The translations under genes and the position numbers were made by a program. Of a stretch of 64,000 nucleotides of DNA, positions 16,849 to 26,602 are shown one piece after another (the first letter of the stretch is position 1; the number at the start of each line of letters is the position of its first letter). The DNA is taken from NCBI RefSeq assembly GCF_013141825.1, contig NZ_RZNH01000014.1, positions 45,999-109,998 on the forward strand. The letters are read 5' to 3'. Origin of the DNA: Marinifilum caeruleilacunae. Lineage in GTDB: Bacteria > Bacteroidota > Bacteroidia > Bacteroidales > Marinifilaceae. Below the pieces are notes generated by a model. The model was not told the DNA's origin and ran no database searches. It saw nothing but the letters and a program-made list of their open reading frames with translations.

Positions 16849-18072
16849 TTGAGAACTGTTCAAATCTTAAATCAGATTGCATGTATTTGCATCATTGTGT
16901 TGTTTATTTCATGCAATTCTTCTAATTCTGATGATTTTTTTACCTACAAAGTAAATCGATCGCCTTTTACCGAAAAAGTTCAAATTACTGGTGAGCTTGA
17001 GCCCATTAAAACACTTACGGTTTACTGCCCCAACCTTAGAAGTGATGCTATTATTTCCTATTTGGTTCCCAATGGAACTGTTGTAAAAAAAGGTGATATC
17101 ATCTGCAAGCTACAGTGTTACCAGTTAGATAATCAATACAATATTAAACAGAGAGAATTGGAAATCCAGAATGCCGAACTCTTAAAAATACAGGCAAACC
17201 AAAACCTTCAACTTCAACTGCTGCAAGCCCAACAACAAAACATTGAAGCTTCCACAGCTATTAAAATGCTCGATACCATACAGGAGAAGTTCATAAGTCC
17301 AGCCCAAAAGAAATTATTAAAACTAGAATTACAAAAGGCTCAAGTTGAATTGAATCAGATCAAAAGTAAAATTGGAAGCTTACAAAAAATCAACAAATCA
17401 GAAATTAACAGTCAAAGGCTTAAAATCAAACAAGCCGAAATGCAATTGACAAGTTCGAAGCAGCTGATGGACCAATTAACAATTAAAGCCTCATCGGATG
17501 GAATTGCCCTAAGAGCCAGGCGCTATGGCGATGGTCCTTTTCTTGTGGAAGGAGATGCTGTTTGGAGAAGAAAACCAATTGTTAAAATCTCAAACAATTC
17601 GGAGTTCTTGGTAAAATTTAAACTTCCCGAAGGTGTATACAAAGCGATTAACAAAGATAACCCTATTACTGGAGTGATCAGTTCCATTCCCAAATCTAAA
17701 TTGAGTGGAAAAATTAGTCAGAAAGCTCCTGTAGGCAAACCCATTTCAAAAGAATCGAAAGTAAAAGTATTTGATGTAAGTGCCACAATTGATAGTATAA
17801 ACATGACTCCCAAACCGGGATTAACTGTGATTTGTGATGTTTTTACCCAAAAAATGGACAGTGCTCTAGCTGTACCACTGGTTGCCATTCATAAAAGCGA
17901 TTCTTCTCAGTATGTCTACACAAAACGCAAAAACAAATTCGTAAAAAGAGAGATCAAAATATCGTACAAAAGCGCCTCTTTGGCAGTGATTGAAGCAGGC
18001 ATAAAAGAAGGTGATGTTATTTCCTTACACAAACCTGATAACAGGTCCATAACATCAACCGAAAAATTATAA
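16849..18072 (+). CDS. Efflux adaptor lipoprotein (HlyD/MacA family), first of three
   Basis: A 407-residue periplasmic adaptor that would link the MacB-type permease to the TolC-type channel. The signal peptide ends in the lipobox FISC (about Cys23). The core has the lipoyl/barrel-sandwich half (VKKGDIICKLQ), a long coiled-coil hairpin (about 100-215) and the returning lipoyl half (LTIKASSDGIALRARRYGDG), then beta-barrel domains (KPGLTVICDVFT). The only in-frame start is TTG at 16849, since a TAA closes the frame seven bases upstream. No good ribosome site is visible. It heads a six-gene operon. It differs from its two neighbours in sequence, so this is not a recent duplication. Confidence 0.9.
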   Translation: MRTVQILNQIACICIIVLFISCNSSNSDDFFTYKVNRSPFTEKVQITGELEPIKTLTVYCPNLRSDAIISYLVPNGTVVKKGDIICKLQCYQLDNQYNIKQRELEIQNAELLKIQANQNLQLQLLQAQQQNIEASTAIKMLDTIQEKFISPAQKKLLKLELQKAQVELNQIKSKIGSLQKINKSEINSQRLKIKQAEMQLTSSKQLMDQLTIKASSDGIALRARRYGDGPFLVEGDAVWRRKPIVKISNNSEFLVKFKLPEGVYKAINKDNPITGVISSIPKSKLSGKISQKAPVGKPISKESKVKVFDVSATIDSINMTPKPGLTVICDVFTQKMDSALAVPLVAIHKSDSSQYVYTKRKNKFVKREIKISYKSASLAVIEAGIKEGDVISLHKPDNRSITSTEKL

Positions 18073-18100
18073 ACTAAACCAAACAGTACTTTTTTTTACT

Positions 18101-19312
18101 ATGAACAAGTATTTATTCCCCTTACTCTTGTTTATTGTCGCTTGTGGCAATAAACACAATCCTGATATTGGATTGTACACCGTTAAAAAAGGTGATTTAC
18201 AAATTATGCTTTCGGAAGAAGGTGAACTTAAGGCAACCCATTCAATTAACATTTCCTCTCCTAATGTATCGTGGAGGTATGGCAATCTTAAAATAGTAAA
18301 CATTGTTGATGATGGAACAGAAGTATTCAAAGGTGACACAGTAATTACCTTTGATCCTTCAGAAGTGGGCAAAGCAATCGAAGAATCGAAAAACGAGTTG
18401 GAAATTGCCAAAGCAGAATTGGAAAAATTGAAAGCCCAACACAGTTCAAAACTAGCGGAATTGGAATCCAATTTAAAGGTATCTACCCTATCGCATGAAA
18501 TATCGAAAATCAATTTTGAATTGGCCGAGTTTGAAGCTGAAGTAACCAAAAAAGAGATTGAGCTGAAACTCGAAAAGGCAAAAATATCGCTTGGCAAAGC
18601 CAATAATGAGATCGAGAACACAAAAAAAATGCAAAATGAGGAACTGCAACAATCTCTGCTTAAAATTGAGCAGCTAAAAACAAAACTAGATGAAGGCGAA
18701 AAAGCCCTTAAAAGTCTTACCGTAATTAGTCCTGCAAATGGTATAGCCATACTAACCAAGAATTTTAGAACCAATAACAAATGGCAAATTGGTGATCAAA
18801 CCTGGTCGGGAAACCCGATGATTACCTTACCTGATTTGAGTGAAATTATGGCAAAAGTACAAATCAACGAAATTGATATTTCAAAGATATTGCCCGATCA
18901 GTATGTTGAGATACGCTTAGATGCCTATACCGACACCACTTTTAAGGCGAAAGTGAATAAAATTGCCAATTTGGCTGAGAACAAAGACAACAAGACCAAG
19001 ATTAAAGTTTTCCCGGTCGAAGCATTAATTGAAGGAAGATCAGCGAAACTTTTACCAGGAATGACTGTGAGTTGTAACATCCATATCAGTAAAATAAATG
19101 ATAAAATATTAATCCCTACCGATGCCCTGTTTTCTAAAACAAACCAACACTGGGTATACCTTAAAAAAGGGAGTTCCTTTATCCGTAAAGATATAGAACT
19201 GGGTGCCTCTAACAACGATTATGTGATTGTGGAAAAAGGTTTAAATGCAAAAGACATTATCGCATTAAGCAATCCATTTCCAGAAGAAGAAGAATCCCAA
19301 AAAGAATCATAA
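18101..19312 (+). CDS. Efflux adaptor lipoprotein (HlyD/MacA family), second of three
   Basis: A 403-residue adaptor with lipobox VACG (about Cys16). It carries a long coiled coil (about residues 95-210, rich in Glu/Lys heptads) between the two lipoyl-like halves (VFKGDTVITFDPSE and LTVISPANGIAILTKN). The membrane-proximal barrel ends in LLPGMTVSCNIHI. It is the paralogue of the genes at 16849 and 19324, starting 28 bp after the first. It probably forms part of a tripartite pump or lipid/peptide export machine with the ABC proteins downstream. Confidence 0.91.
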   Translation: MNKYLFPLLLFIVACGNKHNPDIGLYTVKKGDLQIMLSEEGELKATHSINISSPNVSWRYGNLKIVNIVDDGTEVFKGDTVITFDPSEVGKAIEESKNELEIAKAELEKLKAQHSSKLAELESNLKVSTLSHEISKINFELAEFEAEVTKKEIELKLEKAKISLGKANNEIENTKKMQNEELQQSLLKIEQLKTKLDEGEKALKSLTVISPANGIAILTKNFRTNNKWQIGDQTWSGNPMITLPDLSEIMAKVQINEIDISKILPDQYVEIRLDAYTDTTFKAKVNKIANLAENKDNKTKIKVFPVEALIEGRSAKLLPGMTVSCNIHISKINDKILIPTDALFSKTNQHWVYLKKGSSFIRKDIELGASNNDYVIVEKGLNAKDIIALSNPFPEEEESQKES

Positions 19313-19323
19313 AACTTAACAGG

Positions 19324-20523
19324 ATGAAAATCATTATCAAATGTCTTTTTGTGAGTATCCTTTTTTGGTCGTGCAGCAAAGAAGGCAAAAAGAATATTCA
19401 CAATCTACAAAATGGTGCGTACACCGCATCCATTAGTGAATCAGGCGAATTACAAGCCATGAACTCACGAGCTCTTAATTTGCCATCCATTGGTTTTAGA
19501 TATGGTTGGGAATTTAAACTGATTCATCTTGTTGAGAATGGCAGGATTGTTAAACAGGGCGATGTGATCGCAAAATTTGACCAGTCGTCGGTGAAAAAAG
19601 TAATCATCGAGTTGAAAACCAAACTTGAACTGGAGCAAGCCAACTACAATAAAACCAAAGTAAGCAACGAAATTGAACTTAGAAAACTAGAAACCGCTTT
19701 AGAAGAAGAAGAGGCCAACTTTGATCTTAAAAAGCTTGAAATTGAAAAGTTCAAATTCGAATCTAAACAAAAACTAAGGGTAAAAGAACTTGAGTTCGAA
19801 CAAGTAAAACTAAAATTAGCAGAAGCAAAAAAAAGAATAAAATTACAGGGAATCATTAGCTCCAACGAATTAAAAATTCAGGAATTAAAAGTAAAACAGA
19901 TTCAGAATGATATCGAAAATGCTTATGCCGCATTGGAAAAACTTACCGTTACAAGTCCGATTAATGGTATTGTTCAAATTAAAAACAACAGAAGAACCAA
20001 ACTGAAATTCAAGGTTGGAGATGAACTTTACCTTGGCCAATCATTTGCTTTGGTTCCCGACCTAAAGAAAATGAAGGTTTTAACCAAAATCAACGAATTG
20101 GATTTTAAAAAGATTCAAGAAGGCCAGAAGGTAAAAGTTCGTTTGGATGCTCTCCCATCTGTTAGTTTTCATGGCAAAGTGAAATATTTGGGAAAATTAA
20201 GCAAAGCAAAGGAAGCGGAAAGTAGAATTAAAGTGTTCGACTGTGAAATTGAGGTAGATGAAGCCGATCCGAGGTTAAAACCAGGCATGACAGTAAGCTC
20301 AGAAATTTACTATGCTGATTATAAAAATGCTGATTACGTAAGCAATGATTGCATTTATACTACAAATGGTAAATCCTATGTTTACATCTGGGAGAATAAC
20401 GAACCTACCATGTACCCTGTAAACGTAAAAGCAGTAAATAGTCAGTTTAGTTTGGTAGAAACCAAGTTAAAGCATGGTCAAAAACTCATTCCCATTCAAG
20501 AAATTTCTAAGCTTAAAAGTTAA
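19324..20523 (+). CDS. Efflux adaptor lipoprotein (HlyD/MacA family), third of three
   Basis: A 399-residue adaptor, lipobox FWSC (about Cys17). It is most similar to the second adaptor in layout: the pre-hairpin segment RYGWEFKLIHLVENGRIVKQGDVIAKFD, a coiled coil of about 120 residues, then LTVTSPINGIVQIKNNRRTK and RLKPGMTVSSEIYY. It starts 11 bp after the second adaptor. Three adaptors in one operon with one permease suggests a mixed adaptor ring or alternative assemblies, which is inference. Confidence 0.91.
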   Translation: MKIIIKCLFVSILFWSCSKEGKKNIHNLQNGAYTASISESGELQAMNSRALNLPSIGFRYGWEFKLIHLVENGRIVKQGDVIAKFDQSSVKKVIIELKTKLELEQANYNKTKVSNEIELRKLETALEEEEANFDLKKLEIEKFKFESKQKLRVKELEFEQVKLKLAEAKKRIKLQGIISSNELKIQELKVKQIQNDIENAYAALEKLTVTSPINGIVQIKNNRRTKLKFKVGDELYLGQSFALVPDLKKMKVLTKINELDFKKIQEGQKVKVRLDALPSVSFHGKVKYLGKLSKAKEAESRIKVFDCEIEVDEADPRLKPGMTVSSEIYYADYKNADYVSNDCIYTTNGKSYVYIWENNEPTMYPVNVKAVNSQFSLVETKLKHGQKLIPIQEISKLKS

Positions 20524-20534
20524 TTCATATCAAT

Positions 20535-21773
20535 ATGCAAATAGAAGAAAATATACGGGTTGCTTTTAACGGGCTCGTAGAGCACAAGGTGAGATCATTT
20601 TTAACCATGCTGGGGATCATTTTTGGTGTAGCCTCGGTAATTGCAATGCTTTCGATCGGTGAAGGTGCAAAGCGCGAAGCCATTAAGAAATACCAGCAGT
20701 TGGGTGTCAACAATATCATTGTAAGAGATAAAGACTTATCCGATCAGGAGCTGGAAAATGTGAGAGCAAAATTCTCCAACGGTTTGTCTTTAAAAGATGT
20801 TGAATCCATCCGAAATATTGTACCACAAATTGATAAAATTTCTCCACAGGCAGAAAAAGCAAGCGAGGTAAAATATGAAGACAAATCGCTAAAAGCCAAT
20901 TTAATTGGCGTTACCCCTGAATATGATGAAATTTTGAATTACAAAATGGAATCGGGCAGTTTCATCAATAATGATCAATACCAACGACAACTAAAAGTGT
21001 GTGTGATTGGTTCCGAGGTTGCCAGCAAATTTTTCAAGCTTGGAGATCCAATAGGACAAAGTATAAAAATTGATGATCAATGGTTGGAGGTAATTGGCGT
21101 TTTGCAAAGCAAAGCTCTATTTACCGAAACTGTAGGAGAGCTAGCTTCAAGAGATTTAAATTCCGACATTTATGTTCCTCTTTCTACATTTCATGGAAGG
21201 TTCGATAAAGAAAAGCAACTTGCCAGTGAGTTGAAACAAATCACCATTAAAGTGGAAGATTCCAAGAACATCTCCAAAGCAGCCAAATTGATAGAAAATA
21301 TTGTGAGCAGGCATCATTTCGACAATGATGATTTTAGCATTATCATTCCTGTTGAGCTTTTAAAACAGGAAGAGAAAGAACGTAGGATTTACAATATTTT
21401 ATTGGGATCAATTGCTGCCATATCCTTATTGGTTGGTGGAATTGGCATTATGAATATTATGCTGGCAACAGTTATGGAACGAACCCGCGAAATTGGGATT
21501 AGAAGAGCCATTGGAGCCAAAAGAGATGCCATTCTTTCGCAGTTTATTACAGAATCTTTAACACTAAGTATTACAGGTGGGATAATTGGAGTACTCTTAG
21601 GTCTCAGTCTATCAATAAGCATCAGCTTTTTCACCGAAATTACAACTAGCGTAACACTTTATTCTGTACTGATTGCCTTTCTGTTCTCGGTAATCGTAGG
21701 TGTAACTTTTGGATACCTGCCGGCTAAAAAAGCAGCCAACCTTCGCCCAATTGAATCGATACGTTACGAATAA
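20535..21773 (+). CDS. MacB-type ABC transporter permease (FtsX domain)
   Basis: A 412-residue inner-membrane permease. An N-terminal transmembrane helix after [32 protein letters not shown] is followed by the large periplasmic MacB_PCD domain (about 50-275). The FtsX domain follows, with three helices ([42 protein letters not shown], then two C-terminal helices), ending [17 protein letters not shown]. This is the ATPase-less half of MacB, as usual in Bacteroidota. The ATPase is the next gene. The pump is a mechanotransmission type acting on periplasmic substrates such as peptides, macrolides or lipids. Confidence 0.94.
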   Translation: MQIEENIRVAFNGLVEHKVRSFLTMLGIIFGVASVIAMLSIGEGAKREAIKKYQQLGVNNIIVRDKDLSDQELENVRAKFSNGLSLKDVESIRNIVPQIDKISPQAEKASEVKYEDKSLKANLIGVTPEYDEILNYKMESGSFINNDQYQRQLKVCVIGSEVASKFFKLGDPIGQSIKIDDQWLEVIGVLQSKALFTETVGELASRDLNSDIYVPLSTFHGRFDKEKQLASELKQITIKVEDSKNISKAAKLIENIVSRHHFDNDDFSIIIPVELLKQEEKERRIYNILLGSIAAISLLVGGIGIMNIMLATVMERTREIGIRRAIGAKRDAILSQFITESLTLSITGGIIGVLLGLSLSISISFFTEITTSVTLYSVLIAFLFSVIVGVTFGYLPAKKAANLRPIESIRYE

Positions 21774-21783
21774 AACTTTTACT

Positions 21784-22506
21784 ATGCTGATAGAAATAAA
21801 AGACCTCAGAAAAAAATACATCATGGGAGATATTGAAGTTGAAGCTTTAAGAGGAGTCAACCTCAATATACAACAAAATGAATTTGTATCGATTATGGGA
21901 CCGTCGGGTTCAGGAAAATCAACCTTAATGAATATTCTGGGTTGCCTGGATAATCCTAGTTCTGGTCAATACATCTTCGACTCGGTAGATGTTTCATTGC
22001 TGAACGATGATGAATTATCTGAAATTCGAAATCAGAAAATTGGGTTCATCTTTCAAACCTTTAACCTTTTGCCAAAATTAAGCGCATTGCAAAATGTTGA
22101 GTTGCCTTTAATTTATGCAGGTTACGACAAGCATGAAAGACGCGAGATTGCTCGTGAAGCTCTGGATAAAATGGGGCTTTCGAGCAGAGCCGATCACAAA
22201 CCCAATGAACTTTCGGGCGGACAAAGACAAAGAGTTGCCATTGCCAGGGCGCTGGCAACTAAACCTGGAATTATTCTTGCCGATGAGCCTACCGGTAACC
22301 TGGATTCGAAAACAGGAAACGAAATTATGGCCTTGTTTCGTGAGCTCAACGAAGAGGGAAATACAATTATCCTGATTACCCATGAACCCGAGATTGCAGA
22401 ATATGCCGACCGCGCCATAATTATTAAAGACGGATTAATTATATCTGATAAACCAACAAGCGGAAATACTGCAGAAGTCTTAAGTGAGAACAGTCTAACA
22501 TCCTAA
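21784..22506 (+). CDS. ABC transporter ATP-binding protein (MacB/LolD type)
   Basis: A 240-residue ATPase with Walker [10 protein letters not shown] (39-47), Q-loop [10 protein letters not shown], signature [15 protein letters not shown], Walker [15 protein letters not shown] and H-loop ITHEP. The TGNLDSKTG extension is typical of the LolD/MacB/FtsE subfamily. The ATG at 21784 was chosen because it starts the domain exactly ([12 protein letters not shown]) and lies 10 bp after the permease stop. Upstream in-frame codons overlap the permease gene and are not homologous. Confidence 0.95.
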   Translation: MLIEIKDLRKKYIMGDIEVEALRGVNLNIQQNEFVSIMGPSGSGKSTLMNILGCLDNPSSGQYIFDSVDVSLLNDDELSEIRNQKIGFIFQTFNLLPKLSALQNVELPLIYAGYDKHERREIAREALDKMGLSSRADHKPNELSGGQRQRVAIARALATKPGIILADEPTGNLDSKTGNEIMALFRELNEEGNTIILITHEPEIAEYADRAIIIKDGLIISDKPTSGNTAEVLSENSLTS

Positions 22507-22524
22507 CCCACAAAAAATAACAGA

Positions 22525-24012
22525 ATGAGATTTTTATACAAATACTTGATTATATTATTTTTAACACCTTTTGGCCTGAATGCACAAACCATTCATACCC
22601 TTGATTTGGAATCGAGCATTAATATAGCCAAAGAGAAAAGCTACAGCATTCGTATGCTGAGCGAAAGCTTAAAGGGTGCCGAACACAATTTACACGCAGC
22701 AACCAGTTCGTTTAAAACACACATTACAATGGATATGGAGTTGCCAAATTATTCAGAGCGAATTACCTCATATCAGGATACAATTGGTTTGACCTATTTT
22801 TCTGACAAACAACTCTCCTATTCGGGAAATTTAAGGATTAACCAACCCTTACCAACCGATGGTAGTTTATTCATCCAATCAGGATTATTCAATACGGATG
22901 ACTACGATCAGGATGAAAAGATTCTACAGCTTACAACACGTCTTGGCTTTACCCAGCCCATTCAATCTCTTTACATGTACAATGAAATAAAATCGGAGTA
23001 CGAAAAGGCCAAAACCAATTACGAGTTAACAGGAAAAAGGCTAAAAAGAAACGAATTGGACATCATTTTCCAGGTGAGCAGAACATTTTACGATTTGCAT
23101 GCCTCCAAGGAAAGAATGAAAATTGCCAAAAAATCGCTTGATCGCCAGAAAGATGCTTATCAAATTGCAGAAAACAAATTTAAGGCAGGCCTTATTCGAG
23201 AGGTAGAGGCCTTGCAAATGGAGGTTGATTTGGGTGAGGCAAGAAACACTTACGATTTATCATTGGTAAGTTATGAATCGCAGCTAAATCTATTCAAACA
23301 AACATTGGGTTTGTCCTTAAAAGATAGTATTGTTTTGGTGAGCGATTTTGCGTACACTCCTATACAGGTAGATATTGATCAGGCGGTTAAAATGGGCCTG
23401 GACAACAGAATGGAACTAAAAGAAAAGCAGCTTGAACTGAAATTGGCAGAGCTCGACATCAAAAGGGTAAAATCATACGGAGCATTATCTGGTAATATTA
23501 ATGCCTATTATGATTTTATTGGAATCGATCGAAATCATATCGATGCTTCTTTAAAAAGTGCCATTAAAAACTCATGGAATGACCTTAAAGACAGACCGGG
23601 AAACTTTGGTGTTTCACTGCAGTTAAGAATCCCGATTTTAGATTGGGGAGAAAACAAGGCACGTGTAAAGGCTGCCCAAACCAGAATCAATCAGAATTTG
23701 ATTGAAATAGAGGAAGAGACCATGGATATTGAACGAGAAATTATAAGTACGGTAAACAATCTTCACAGTAGCCTAAGAAGACTTCAATTGTTAGAGCAAA
23801 ATGTGAAGGTTGCAGAGAAAAGCTTTGCCATTTCCCAATCAAGATTTGCAAATGGCGACATTGACACACAAGCACTTGCTCTCGACAGAGAAAGACTTGA
23901 CAATTCGCACGTCTCTCACCTTGAAGCTTACATTAGCTATAAAATGAATCTTGCTGATTTAATGAGAAAAACCTTTTTCGATTTTGAAAAAGGAATGGCA
24001 GTTAGTCAATAA
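22525..24012 (+). CDS. TolC family outer membrane efflux protein
   Basis: A 495-residue outer membrane factor: signal peptide (to about NAQT), then the two structural repeats of TolC with long helices (EYEKAKTNYELTGKRLKRNELDIIFQVSRTFYDLHASKERMKIAKKSL...) and porin-strand segments. The C-terminal repeat ends SRFANGDIDTQALALDRERLDNSHVSHLEAYISYKMNLADLMRKT. It is the last gene of the six-gene efflux operon and supplies the exit duct. The operon terminator lies inside the end of the opposing psd gene. Confidence 0.93.
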   Translation: MRFLYKYLIILFLTPFGLNAQTIHTLDLESSINIAKEKSYSIRMLSESLKGAEHNLHAATSSFKTHITMDMELPNYSERITSYQDTIGLTYFSDKQLSYSGNLRINQPLPTDGSLFIQSGLFNTDDYDQDEKILQLTTRLGFTQPIQSLYMYNEIKSEYEKAKTNYELTGKRLKRNELDIIFQVSRTFYDLHASKERMKIAKKSLDRQKDAYQIAENKFKAGLIREVEALQMEVDLGEARNTYDLSLVSYESQLNLFKQTLGLSLKDSIVLVSDFAYTPIQVDIDQAVKMGLDNRMELKEKQLELKLAELDIKRVKSYGALSGNINAYYDFIGIDRNHIDASLKSAIKNSWNDLKDRPGNFGVSLQLRIPILDWGENKARVKAAQTRINQNLIEIEEETMDIEREIISTVNNLHSSLRRLQLLEQNVKVAEKSFAISQSRFANGDIDTQALALDRERLDNSHVSHLEAYISYKMNLADLMRKTFFDFEKGMAVSQ

Positions 24013-24033
24013 CAAACGGACAATTATTGGATT

Positions 24034-24915
24034 TTAATGGGCGATACTCTCGCCCATTTTTATTGAGGTTTCGTAGCCCTTTTGAGTGTTTTCTGTAAGA
24101 TCTTTATCAAACTTTACCTTTCCCTTTTCGAAGAATAAAACCACTGTCGAACCGCCAAAGGCAAAGTATCCTTTTTCGCTTCCCTTTTTCACAAATGAAT
24201 CGTTCTCATAGGTCTGAAGAATACTCCCTACCATGGTAGCACCAACCTCAGAAATCAGGATATCGCCATATTCCTCAGTCTCCAGTATACTGTAGGTTCT
24301 TTGATTCTGGCAAAAAATCTCCAAGCTTTTCTTCAGGGCTAAGGGTGAAACAGAAAAATACTTCCCCTTAATTTTTTTCGATTTCGAAATTTTTCCGCTT
24401 GCCGGAAAATGAAATCTATGATAGTCAGCCGGAGCCAATCGAACGATCAACATCGCCCCATCAGCATATTTATCTGCCAGCTTCTTACTCTTCAAAAAAC
24501 TTCTCACAGAAAATTCCGATCCCTTTATGAAGAATGAATCAACTTCGTTGATATTTGGGAAAGCCAATAATTTACCATCGGCTGGAGAAACAACTGCCTC
24601 TCCAATCGGACGCTGAGTTTCCTGTATTTTACGGTAGAAAAAATCGTTAAAATGTCGATAAGATTTGCTATCTGTCTCGTGGTAAATGGAAAGATCAATC
24701 CCATTTTTTCGAACAAATCGTTTAATTTGCCCTTTGGAAAGGCGGCTATTCATAAATCGGCCACCCACAGCCGAAACCACCTTTCTTTTTACCAGTACAT
24801 GCAAAGATGCTTTGCCAAAGAAAGAACCATAAAGCCATTTAAGCATACCCTCACCGGGAACAACTTCTTTTTTTACTTCACCACTCTCTCTTTCAATGTA
24901 TTTAATGTACTCCAT
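24034..24915 (-). CDS. psd: Phosphatidylserine decarboxylase
   Basis: A 293-residue proenzyme converting phosphatidylserine to phosphatidylethanolamine at the inner membrane. The self-cleavage site is GGST with Ser256, the future pyruvoyl residue (FAFGGSTVVLFF). The D-H-S triad is D113 (VSPADGK), H166 (ADYHRFHFP) and S256. The N-terminal half matches the long phosphatidylserine decarboxylase type that includes the RHFNDFFYRKI segment. It is a single gene, convergent with the efflux operon. No phosphatidylserine synthase lies next to it here, although the two are often linked. Confidence 0.95.
   Translation of the reverse strand: MEYIKYIERESGEVKKEVVPGEGMLKWLYGSFFGKASLHVLVKRKVVSAVGGRFMNSRLSKGQIKRFVRKNGIDLSIYHETDSKSYRHFNDFFYRKIQETQRPIGEAVVSPADGKLLAFPNINEVDSFFIKGSEFSVRSFLKSKKLADKYADGAMLIVRLAPADYHRFHFPASGKISKSKKIKGKYFSVSPLALKKSLEIFCQNQRTYSILETEEYGDILISEVGATMVGSILQTYENDSFVKKGSEKGYFAFGGSTVVLFFEKGKVKFDKDLTENTQKGYETSIKMGESIAH
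24036..24061. terminator. Terminator shared by the TolC gene and psd, inside the psd coding end
   Basis: AATGGGCGA (24036-24044) pairs with TCGCCCATT (24050-24058) and runs into a T-run for the plus strand. The same bases encode the last residues (MGESIAH) and stop of psd on the minus strand, so the hairpin is coding on one strand and a terminator on the other. Confidence 0.8.
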
Positions 24916-25111
24916 AAAACGATTTGGGATTTTACAAGCTACAAATTTAGTAGTATTTAGAGAATTATCATCAATTTCGCGAGCTCTTTTGGGACTTTTA
25001 TCATAGAAATCTATTCACTCACCATCCTTGTAAATTCAAATTCAAATTCAACATACTTTATTATCTTTAGTTTTTATACGATTTAATAGTGCATTTGAAA
25101 ATCAGGTTAAC

Positions 25112-25648
25112 ATGTCTAATTCAATCCCAACATTCGAAACCAACAGACTGATTATCCGTGAGATGAAATCTAAAGACGTAGATATTATCTATAGCTTCAA
25201 CTCTTCGGAATCTTGTTTAAAATACATTGTTCGAGAAGTTTTTCGATCTAAAATTGAAGCGATTGATAAATTAAATTTCTTTTTGGATGGCCATAAAAAA
25301 GAGACCGCATATTGGTGGGTGTTTACTTTAAAAGATACTTGTGAAGATATTGGTTATGGTGGTTTATTTGATATTTCGGATGAACATAGCAGGGCAGAAA
25401 TTGGTTACGGAATCTTGCAAAAACACTGGAATAAAGGATATATGTCAGAGATTATCGATGAAATCCTTGAATTTGGAAAATCATCATTATCATTACATAA
25501 AATTTATGCTTACATTTTAGATGGAAACCACGCATCAATAAAACTATTGGAAAATCGTGGCTTCGAGAAAGAGGCACATCTAAAGGAGCATTCATATACC
25601 AATGGGAAATATTGGGACGAAACAATTTACAGTTTAATTAACAAGTAA
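25112..25648 (+). CDS. GNAT acetyltransferase, RimJ/RimL-like
   Basis: A 178-residue GCN5-related N-acetyltransferase. TNRLIIREMKSKDVDIIYSF is the usual start of the RimJ/RimL group. The acetyl-CoA motif A is in RAEIGYGILQKHWNKGYMSEIIDEILEFG, and motif B in LHKIYAYILDGNHASIKLLENRGFEKEAHLKEH. The substrate (a ribosomal protein N-terminus or a small molecule) is unknown. It is 15 bp upstream of the MtfA-like gene and likely cotranscribed. Confidence 0.92.
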   Translation: MSNSIPTFETNRLIIREMKSKDVDIIYSFNSSESCLKYIVREVFRSKIEAIDKLNFFLDGHKKETAYWWVFTLKDTCEDIGYGGLFDISDEHSRAEIGYGILQKHWNKGYMSEIIDEILEFGKSSLSLHKIYAYILDGNHASIKLLENRGFEKEAHLKEHSYTNGKYWDETIYSLINK

Positions 25649-25663
25649 GAATATTATTTTTTC

Positions 25664-26542
25664 ATGAAGTACATTGCGATTCTCTCTATAGGTATACTTG
25701 CCTATCTTTTGTTTAAAAAATTATGGTCGAAGAAAGACTGGAAATCTCCAAAGAAAAATTTCCCTTCCAATTGGAGGAACATCCTGGTTCAAAAAGTTAG
25801 TTTCTACAATAGCCTAAACACCGAAGAAAAAACAAGATTTGAATATAAGGTTCAGGAGTTTTTATTGAACTGTAGAATTACAGGAATACATACCGAAGTT
25901 GATGATACAGACAGGATTCTGGTAGCAGCAAGTGCCATTATTCCGGTTTTTGAGTTTCCCAATTGGAAATATACCAACCTGTTTGAAGTGCTACTCTACC
26001 CAAATAGTTTTAACGATAAATTCGAAACAAATGGTGATGATGCCAGAATATTAGGAATGGTTGGCACCGGTTATATGGAGGGTAAAATGATTCTTTCGAA
26101 ACCTGCTTTACTTCATGGTTTTTCGAATGAATCGGATAAAAAAAACACGGCAATTCATGAGTTTGTGCACCTAATTGATAAGATGGATGGCACTGTAGAT
26201 GGCCTTCCTTCTATCTTAATGGAAAAACAGTATTCCATTCCGTGGCTGGATCTAATCAGTCGAAAAATTGAAGAAATCTACGAAGAAAAGTCAGATATCA
26301 ATCCTTATGGAGCAACCAATAAGGCTGAATTTTTTGCTGTAATAAGCGAGTACTTTTTCGAAAGACCAAAACTTTTAGCAAGTGCACACCCGGAACTATA
26401 TCAATTGCTTGAAGAGATTTTCAACCAAAACATGTCGCAGAGAAAACTGTTAAGAGCCAAACAAAGCATCGGCAGAAACAGCCCTTGTCCTTGTGGAAGC
26501 GGATTAAAGTTTAAAAAGTGTTGTGGAAAATCACACTATTAA
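25664..26542 (+). CDS. MtfA-like zinc peptidase with C-terminal SEC-C motif
   Basis: A 292-residue protein with an N-terminal transmembrane helix (YIAILSIGILAYLLFKKLW), then an MtfA (DgsA anti-repressor) peptidase domain. The zinc ligands are H165 and H169 with catalytic E166 (HEFVH), and a downstream Glu in KAEFFAVISEYFFERP (about E222) completes the gluzincin pattern. The last 20 residues form a SEC-C zinc motif (RNSPCPCGSGLKFKKCCG). E. coli MtfA is cytosolic and links to glucose uptake control through Mlc. The membrane anchor and SEC-C tail are additions here. It has a terminator directly downstream. Confidence 0.9.
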   Translation: MKYIAILSIGILAYLLFKKLWSKKDWKSPKKNFPSNWRNILVQKVSFYNSLNTEEKTRFEYKVQEFLLNCRITGIHTEVDDTDRILVAASAIIPVFEFPNWKYTNLFEVLLYPNSFNDKFETNGDDARILGMVGTGYMEGKMILSKPALLHGFSNESDKKNTAIHEFVHLIDKMDGTVDGLPSILMEKQYSIPWLDLISRKIEEIYEEKSDINPYGATNKAEFFAVISEYFFERPKLLASAHPELYQLLEEIFNQNMSQRKLLRAKQSIGRNSPCPCGSGLKFKKCCGKSHY

Positions 26543-26552
26543 ATAATCATAC

Positions 26553-26590
26553 AAAAAAGCTTGACTCCTAAGGAATCAAGCTTTCTTTCT
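26553..26590. terminator. Bidirectional intrinsic terminator
   Basis: AAGCTTGACTCCT / AGGAATCAAGCTT (26557-26583) is a nearly perfect hairpin flanked by A6 on the left and a CTTTCTTT tract on the right. It serves the MtfA-like gene on plus and the glycogen operon on minus. Confidence 0.85.
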
Positions 26591-26602
26591 ATATCAGCAT
26601 TC

